From positions 1 to 45,882 of the IMG/VR virus record IMGVR_UViG_3300044617_000450: a DNA stretch of 45,882 nucleotides; one strand, 5' to 3'. This DNA is from a virus. This document shows positions 42,470 to 45,882 of this stretch, piece by piece. Each line of letters starts with the position of its first letter. The first letter of the stretch is position 1. The position numbers and the translations under genes were made by a program. Below the pieces are notes generated by a model. It worked only from the letters and a program-made list of their open reading frames with translations. It had not been told where the DNA came from and ran no database searches.

Positions 42470-43780
42470 ATGAGCGATGTTCTTCCCGGCACTAAAGGTG
42501 CAAAAAAGTCTAAGCGAAACAAGAAATTCGACAATCTTATCGGTCCCACCGACAAGAACGTAGACGCGCAGGCCCGCGAACGTCTGGTGACTGCACGTAT
42601 CGGTCTACTCTTGCGTCATAGTTTTTTCGGCAATCTTGCAACACGTTTGCAATTGATCAATGCTGATGACTGGTGTGCTACTGCCGCTACTGATGGACGT
42701 AAGTTTTACTACAATTCACGTTTCGTTATGCTACTCAAGCCCAAGGAAGTTGAATTCCTTGTTGCGCATGAGGTGTTACACGTTGTCTATGATCACATGG
42801 GCCGTCGAGGTGAACGTGATCCCCAGTTGTTCAATATTGCAAATGACTATGCCGTGAACGCCGATCTCAAGCGTCATAAAGTGGGTCAATTCATCACTAC
42901 GGTACCTTGCTTGTATGAGACAAAGTACGACGGCAAGTCTAGCGAAGAAATCTATGATGACCTCATGCAGAATGTTGAGAAGATCAGCATGGATGATTTG
43001 GTCAATCAATTGCTTGACGATCACCTTGATGGTGATGGTGATGGCGAGGGTGAAGATGGTGATGGTGATGGGGACAAAGAAACCAAGGGTAAAGGTAAGC
43101 GTCCTAAGATGACTGCTGAGGAGCGTGAGCAACTCAAGCAGGAAATCAAGCAGGCTATTTTGAATGCGGCATCTAGTGCTGAAGCAGGTAGTTTGCCCAA
43201 GGGTGTCGAACGTCTTATCAAAGATGTAACTAGCCCTGTCATGCCCTGGCGCGAACTGATTCAGACTAATCTGACTAGCGCAATCAAGACTGACTTTAGT
43301 TTCATGCGCCCATCGCGTAGGGGCTGGCACATGGATGCTATCATGCCCGCTATGACTCCCGGTGAAGAAATTGACGTTGATGTTTTCATTGACTTGTCAG
43401 GTTCGATTAGTGATGCACAGGGTCGTGCATTCTTAAGCGAAGTAGCAGGCATGATGAGCGCATTTGATGGCTATCGTATCAATGTCGCATGTTTCGATAC
43501 TGAAGTTTACAATCCGCAGACTTTCACTAGCGAGAATCTCGAAAGTGTTGATCAGTATGAATTGGTAGGTGGTGGTGGTACCGACTTTGATTCTATCTTC
43601 AACTTTTTGAAGAAAGAGGGTCGAGTTCCCAATCGATTGATCGTTTTCACAGATGGCTACCCCTTCGGCAGTTGGGGTGATGAGAACTATTGTGATACTA
43701 CTTGGATCATTCATGGTGATCCCAATCCGAATCCCCCGTTCGGGACATTTGCTCTCTACGATGATCATAAAAAGCATTGA
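42470..43780 (+). CDS. Metallopeptidase-like protein with C-terminal VWA domain
   Basis: 436 residues from the ATG at 42470, which has an AGGAG Shine-Dalgarno; the ATG at 42449 would sit on the transcript start. VAHEVLHVVYDHMG (HExxH at 100-104) resembles a zinc metallopeptidase-like site of the DUF2201 type. Residues 185-215 are a low-complexity Asp/Gly/Glu linker. The C-terminal VWA domain has a MIDAS DLSGS at 308-312, GGGTDF and TDGYPFG. VWA proteins pair with MoxR ATPases, here at 40461. A strong promoter starts the unit. The partner complex in the cell is unknown. Confidence 0.8.
   Translation: MSDVLPGTKGAKKSKRNKKFDNLIGPTDKNVDAQARERLVTARIGLLLRHSFFGNLATRLQLINADDWCATAATDGRKFYYNSRFVMLLKPKEVEFLVAHEVLHVVYDHMGRRGERDPQLFNIANDYAVNADLKRHKVGQFITTVPCLYETKYDGKSSEEIYDDLMQNVEKISMDDLVNQLLDDHLDGDGDGEGEDGDGDGDKETKGKGKRPKMTAEEREQLKQEIKQAILNAASSAEAGSLPKGVERLIKDVTSPVMPWRELIQTNLTSAIKTDFSFMRPSRRGWHMDAIMPAMTPGEEIDVDVFIDLSGSISDAQGRAFLSEVAGMMSAFDGYRINVACFDTEVYNPQTFTSENLESVDQYELVGGGGTDFDSIFNFLKKEGRVPNRLIVFTDGYPFGSWGDENYCDTTWIIHGDPNPNPPFGTFALYDDHKKH
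43028..43076 (+). repeat. GGTGAT-type microsatellite in coding sequence
   Basis: A run of ggtgat and close variants encodes a (D/E)G-rich linker in the VWA protein. The length could vary by slippage in 3- or 6-base steps without loss of frame. Confidence 0.7.
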
Positions 43781-44018
43781 AGAGATAACTATCTACGAAA
43801 GCCCTGATGGTGGTAAAACGGTTTACAGCCGTCGCGGTGGCGATGTAAACCGAACTTTGATGTACGAAGATCCTGTAGCAAAACGAGAAACAGAATTAAC
43901 TAGGCGTTGGGCTAATCTTAAAGAAGCCGTTTTCATGGCTGATAGTGACCCAACTATCAATGACGCATTAGAGAAATTGGAGATAGTGTATGCCCTCAAG
44001 AAAAAAGAAAGGAAATAG
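43761..44018 (+). CDS. Small protein, unknown function
   Basis: 85 residues; the ATG at 43761 overlaps the end of the VWA gene by 20 bases. An earlier frame start at 43653 lies deep inside that gene and is rejected. The N-terminus (MIIKSIEEITIYESPDGGKTVYSR) suggests a beta hairpin; the rest is helical and charged (ELTRRWANLKEAVFMA), ending in a basic tail. The TVYSRRGG segment recalls small conserved proteins of T4-like phages. No function assigned. Confidence 0.6.
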   Translation: MIIKSIEEITIYESPDGGKTVYSRRGGDVNRTLMYEDPVAKRETELTRRWANLKEAVFMADSDPTINDALEKLEIVYALKKKERK

Positions 44019-44364
44019 TTTCCTTGTTGTATGGGACATGTTAGGTCTTGAATCTATCTTTAGCATTGATGATGCTATGAACGAGGTAGAAAACTATGAG
44101 AAGGATAAGGTCTGGAAGACACTAAAGGGCGAATCTGTTGCAGGTCAGAAGCCTAATCCTATCCCACTGCAAATGTTGATCATGCGGGCTAGATATAATA
44201 GCCAGCGTAGTTATGAGATTTATAGTTTCAACACTACCATGAGTATGCGTGATGTTCGTAAGATGTTTGCCGACGATCCCCAACCTATGGTTGACTGGAT
44301 TCGTGAAAACGGTAATAAGATTTATAGCGATTATGTGAAACAAGAAAAGAAGATGATCGTATGA
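43990..44364 (+). CDS. Small conserved-looking phage protein, unknown function
   Basis: 124 residues with a basic N-terminus (MPSRKKKGNSFLVVWDMLGLESIF) and a mostly helical remainder (SMRDVRKMFADDPQPMVDWIRENG). It overlaps the preceding gene by 29 bases and the following one by 4, consistent with an operon. The Trp/Met-rich first 20 residues after the basic start could bind nucleic acid. I do not recognise a family. Confidence 0.6.
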   Translation: MPSRKKKGNSFLVVWDMLGLESIFSIDDAMNEVENYEKDKVWKTLKGESVAGQKPNPIPLQMLIMRARYNSQRSYEIYSFNTTMSMRDVRKMFADDPQPMVDWIRENGNKIYSDYVKQEKKMIV

Positions 44365-44792
44365 TGTTTATAGGTACTAGTCTTGGTGGATGCCTACAAT
44401 CTATACTCGCAGGCGAAGTGTCCGAGGATGATGTTTTGTGCATCATCAGCCGCACTGCCGCTAAGGATATTGAGGGTATAATGCGTGTGGTAGAACAATA
44501 CTGTGGTAACGGTAATATGTTTGCTACTAATCCAAATAATTATAGCAAACTACGTGATTTTCCTTTAGAAGAGGTTAAAGACCTTGCATGGAGATTATAT
44601 CTATCAGGTAAAATTCATCAACCGCGCATAATTAATGATGAGGTTGGATTTGTGCATCCAGAATTAAGTAGGTATAATTTGTGGCTAGAGATCGCACCTT
44701 CGCCTAACGACACACCTGCAGTAGTGAATGCATATAATCAATATAAGATGTTAGTGGAGTTGACCAAAGATGAACCTGACACTCAATATTGA
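44361..44792 (+). CDS. Small protein, unknown function
   Basis: 143 residues. It begins MMFIGTSLGGCLQSILAGEVSEDDVL and has a helical centre and a long acidic tail. No signal peptide: the hydrophobic start is too short and is followed by acid residues. Its ATG overlaps the previous stop; its end overlaps the next gene by 23 bases. Similar proteins beginning FIGTSLGG appear, to my memory, in related phages. Function unknown. Confidence 0.55.
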   Translation: MMFIGTSLGGCLQSILAGEVSEDDVLCIISRTAAKDIEGIMRVVEQYCGNGNMFATNPNNYSKLRDFPLEEVKDLAWRLYLSGKIHQPRIINDEVGFVHPELSRYNLWLEIAPSPNDTPAVVNAYNQYKMLVELTKDEPDTQY

Positions 44793-45045
44793 AACATGGC
44801 TTTCTGATAGGGAACTGAATTATTGCCCAAAACACTTTGTTATGGCTAATACTCCTCTATCACATGAATCTAAAATTTGGATATTAGAAAGACTGCATGG
44901 TAGATTTTATATACAAGAGGGCTATTGGAAGACATGGCGTTCGCAGATTAATATTCCTTCAAGTAGACTCCCATCGTCTATGGAGAACATACCTTATTTT
45001 GAAGACCCGGCAGAAGCGACTCTATATGAGTTAACGTGGTCTTAA
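44770..45045 (+). CDS. Small protein, unknown function
   Basis: 91 residues, starting 23 bases before the previous stop. The sequence contains YCPKHFVMANTPLSHESKIWILERL and a Tyr/Trp-rich second half (FYIQEGYWKTWRSQ). The first 40 residues hold one Cys and one His that could bind metal, but no motif is complete. It ends before a promoter region. Unrecognised. Confidence 0.5.
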   Translation: MNLTLNIETWLSDRELNYCPKHFVMANTPLSHESKIWILERLHGRFYIQEGYWKTWRSQINIPSSRLPSSMENIPYFEDPAEATLYELTWS

Positions 45046-45069
45046 AATAATTTATATCTCATGCGACTA

Positions 45070-45078
45070 GTTAAATAC
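45070..45078 (+). promoter_or_regulatory. Late-promoter-like box GTTAAATAC
   Basis: 24 bases before the ATG at 45102, followed by a GAGGAGA Shine-Dalgarno. Confidence 0.5.
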
Positions 45079-45101
45079 TTCAACAAACGAGGAGAACACA
45101 T

Positions 45102-45797
45102 ATGGCATTTTTAAGACATATTGGAAAACATGGTGATCGTAAAGTAGCGGTAGTATTCCGCGAAGTACCCGGCGAGCCACACATGGCATTGGTAGTTTAC
45201 ACAGAGGTACTTGGTCAGAATATTCATGATCCATTAATGGCTTGCATCGAAAGCGACATCGGTCAGAATAGCGAAGACCTAGCATTAGCATTGAATCGCA
45301 CTCATGCTAAAGATGGCACGATCATTCTTCAAAAGTTACATGCTGAAGGTATGTTAAAGAAGATCCGTACTGAACTTGTTGTCATGACCCCGCAGCCGGG
45401 CACACAAATCAAGTTAGATGAACTCAACAAGATACTTGATGAGATGAAGCAAGGCGAACAGGCTGTCAAGAAGTTGGCTGAGATGGATGCTAGCATGGGT
45501 TTACAAGACCCAGTAGATGTAGCCAGACGTTTGCGCGGTGATCAACGACCTGCTCCTGCTGGTTCAGATGCGGCTCTCAATGCGGCACTAGATGATACTG
45601 GACTTGCAAGTAATTTGCGTCAACAGGCTGAACGCATGGATCGTGAAGCAAAGGGCTTGATGGCCGAATCAGCACGTTTAATGAAAGAAGCGGCTGCACT
45701 AGATCCAGTAAAAGCAGTCAAAGAATCAGCAAAATCAAAAACTGTAAAGACTGAAGCCCCTAAGGCGAGAAAGACAAGAGCAAAAGTAACGGTATAA
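45102..45797 (+). CDS. Conserved-looking phage protein with basic Ala/Lys-rich tail
   Basis: 231 residues. Residues 1-100 form a globular alpha/beta part (RKVAVVFREVPGEPHMALVV; DPLMACIESDIGQNSEDLALAL). Residues 105-150 are a Lys/Glu-rich helix; the tail from about 205 is Lys/Ala-rich (KSKTVKTEAPKARKTRAK) and likely disordered or nucleic-acid-binding. Preceded by GAGGAGA Shine-Dalgarno and a late-type GTTAAATAC box. No catalytic motif. I cannot assign a role. Confidence 0.6.
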   Translation: MAFLRHIGKHGDRKVAVVFREVPGEPHMALVVYTEVLGQNIHDPLMACIESDIGQNSEDLALALNRTHAKDGTIILQKLHAEGMLKKIRTELVVMTPQPGTQIKLDELNKILDEMKQGEQAVKKLAEMDASMGLQDPVDVARRLRGDQRPAPAGSDAALNAALDDTGLASNLRQQAERMDREAKGLMAESARLMKEAAALDPVKAVKESAKSKTVKTEAPKARKTRAKVTV

Positions 45798-45806
45798 TTG
45801 TAGATC

Positions 45807-45882
45807 ATGTCCCCGGAATTTATTAAACAGTGGGAGCATATCATTGATGATGTCGATAAGCAAAAAATACCTATACAGTTTA
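45807..45882 (+). CDS. Start of a gene truncated by the window edge
   Basis: The frame MSPEFIKQWEHIIDDVDKQ continues past the window end. It starts 10 bases after the previous stop. No Shine-Dalgarno is obvious. Only 25 residues are visible; the acidic helical start gives no function. Confidence 0.5.
   Translation, partial: MSPEFIKQWEHIIDDVDKQKIPIQF

Noticed and set aside
42776-43330. 184-codon open frame on the - strand
   Set aside because: Opposite to the HExxH/VWA gene, including its repeat; no ribosome-binding site or promoter.
43653-43760. Upstream extension of the 85-aa gene
   Set aside because: It would lie deep inside the VWA coding region; the ATG at 43761 gives a normal short overlap.

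Overview
This window looks like part of the genome of a large, AT-rich, T4-like (myovirus-type) tailed phage, probably aquatic. All recognisable genes lie on the + strand, are tightly packed and mostly overlap by a few bases. A recurring TAAATA box resembling the T4 late promoter (TATAAATA) precedes many transcription units. The virion proteins at the left edge, such as the tail-fibre N-terminus with GRNYAGYG and LRGQLWFNT motifs, are of a kind I associate with uncultured marine and freshwater T4-like phages. No insertion sequence, CRISPR array or ordinary tRNA was found.

Layout. (1) 1-5301: virion module with a 5'-truncated large structural protein, a 54-aa protein sharing a motif with the next gene, and two tail-fibre-like proteins. 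(2) 5356-19555: one unbroken late cluster of a conserved small protein, three glycosyltransferase-like proteins, six consecutive radical-SAM proteins, three SGNH-like hydrolases and another glycosyltransferase-like protein. (3) 19602-32215: a nucleotide-sugar dehydrogenase, a glycosyltransferase-like protein, a B12-binding radical SAM protein, a 33-aa microprotein, a NodU/CmcH-type carbamoyltransferase and a 2113-aa protein with about 21 repeats of roughly 68 residues. (4) 32231-35711: an AdoMet-decarboxylase-like protein, a probable DNA methyltransferase, a 40-aa membrane peptide, another glycosyltransferase-like protein and an exported His-rich protein. (5) About 35712-36027: a circularly permuted (two-piece) tmRNA gene with tag ANDSVYALAA. 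(6) 36041-45882: a nucleotidyltransferase-containing 835-aa protein, a kinase/nucleotidyltransferase fusion, several small genes under near-consensus sigma70 promoters, a MoxR-like ATPase, NAD synthetase, a metallopeptidase-like/VWA protein and small unknown genes.

How the genes may work together. Regions 2-4 read as a very large accessory island for making, decorating or altering a glycan or another surface molecule. Glycosyltransferases, uronate-type sugar oxidation, O-carbamoylation, SGNH (de)acylation and SAM-radical chemistry sit together and carry late-type promoter boxes. Whether the target is the virion, the host envelope or a peptide cannot be read from the sequence. The right-hand part has the look of an early or middle region: strong host-type promoters, an ATPase/VWA pair and NAD-related enzymes that could sustain metabolism or counter NAD-depleting defence. 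The permuted tmRNA, the N-terminally placed auxiliary cysteine cluster in five radical SAM proteins, and the giant repeat protein apparently built from glycosyltransferase-like modules are the most unusual elements.

All function calls come from reading motifs by eye. No database search was run.
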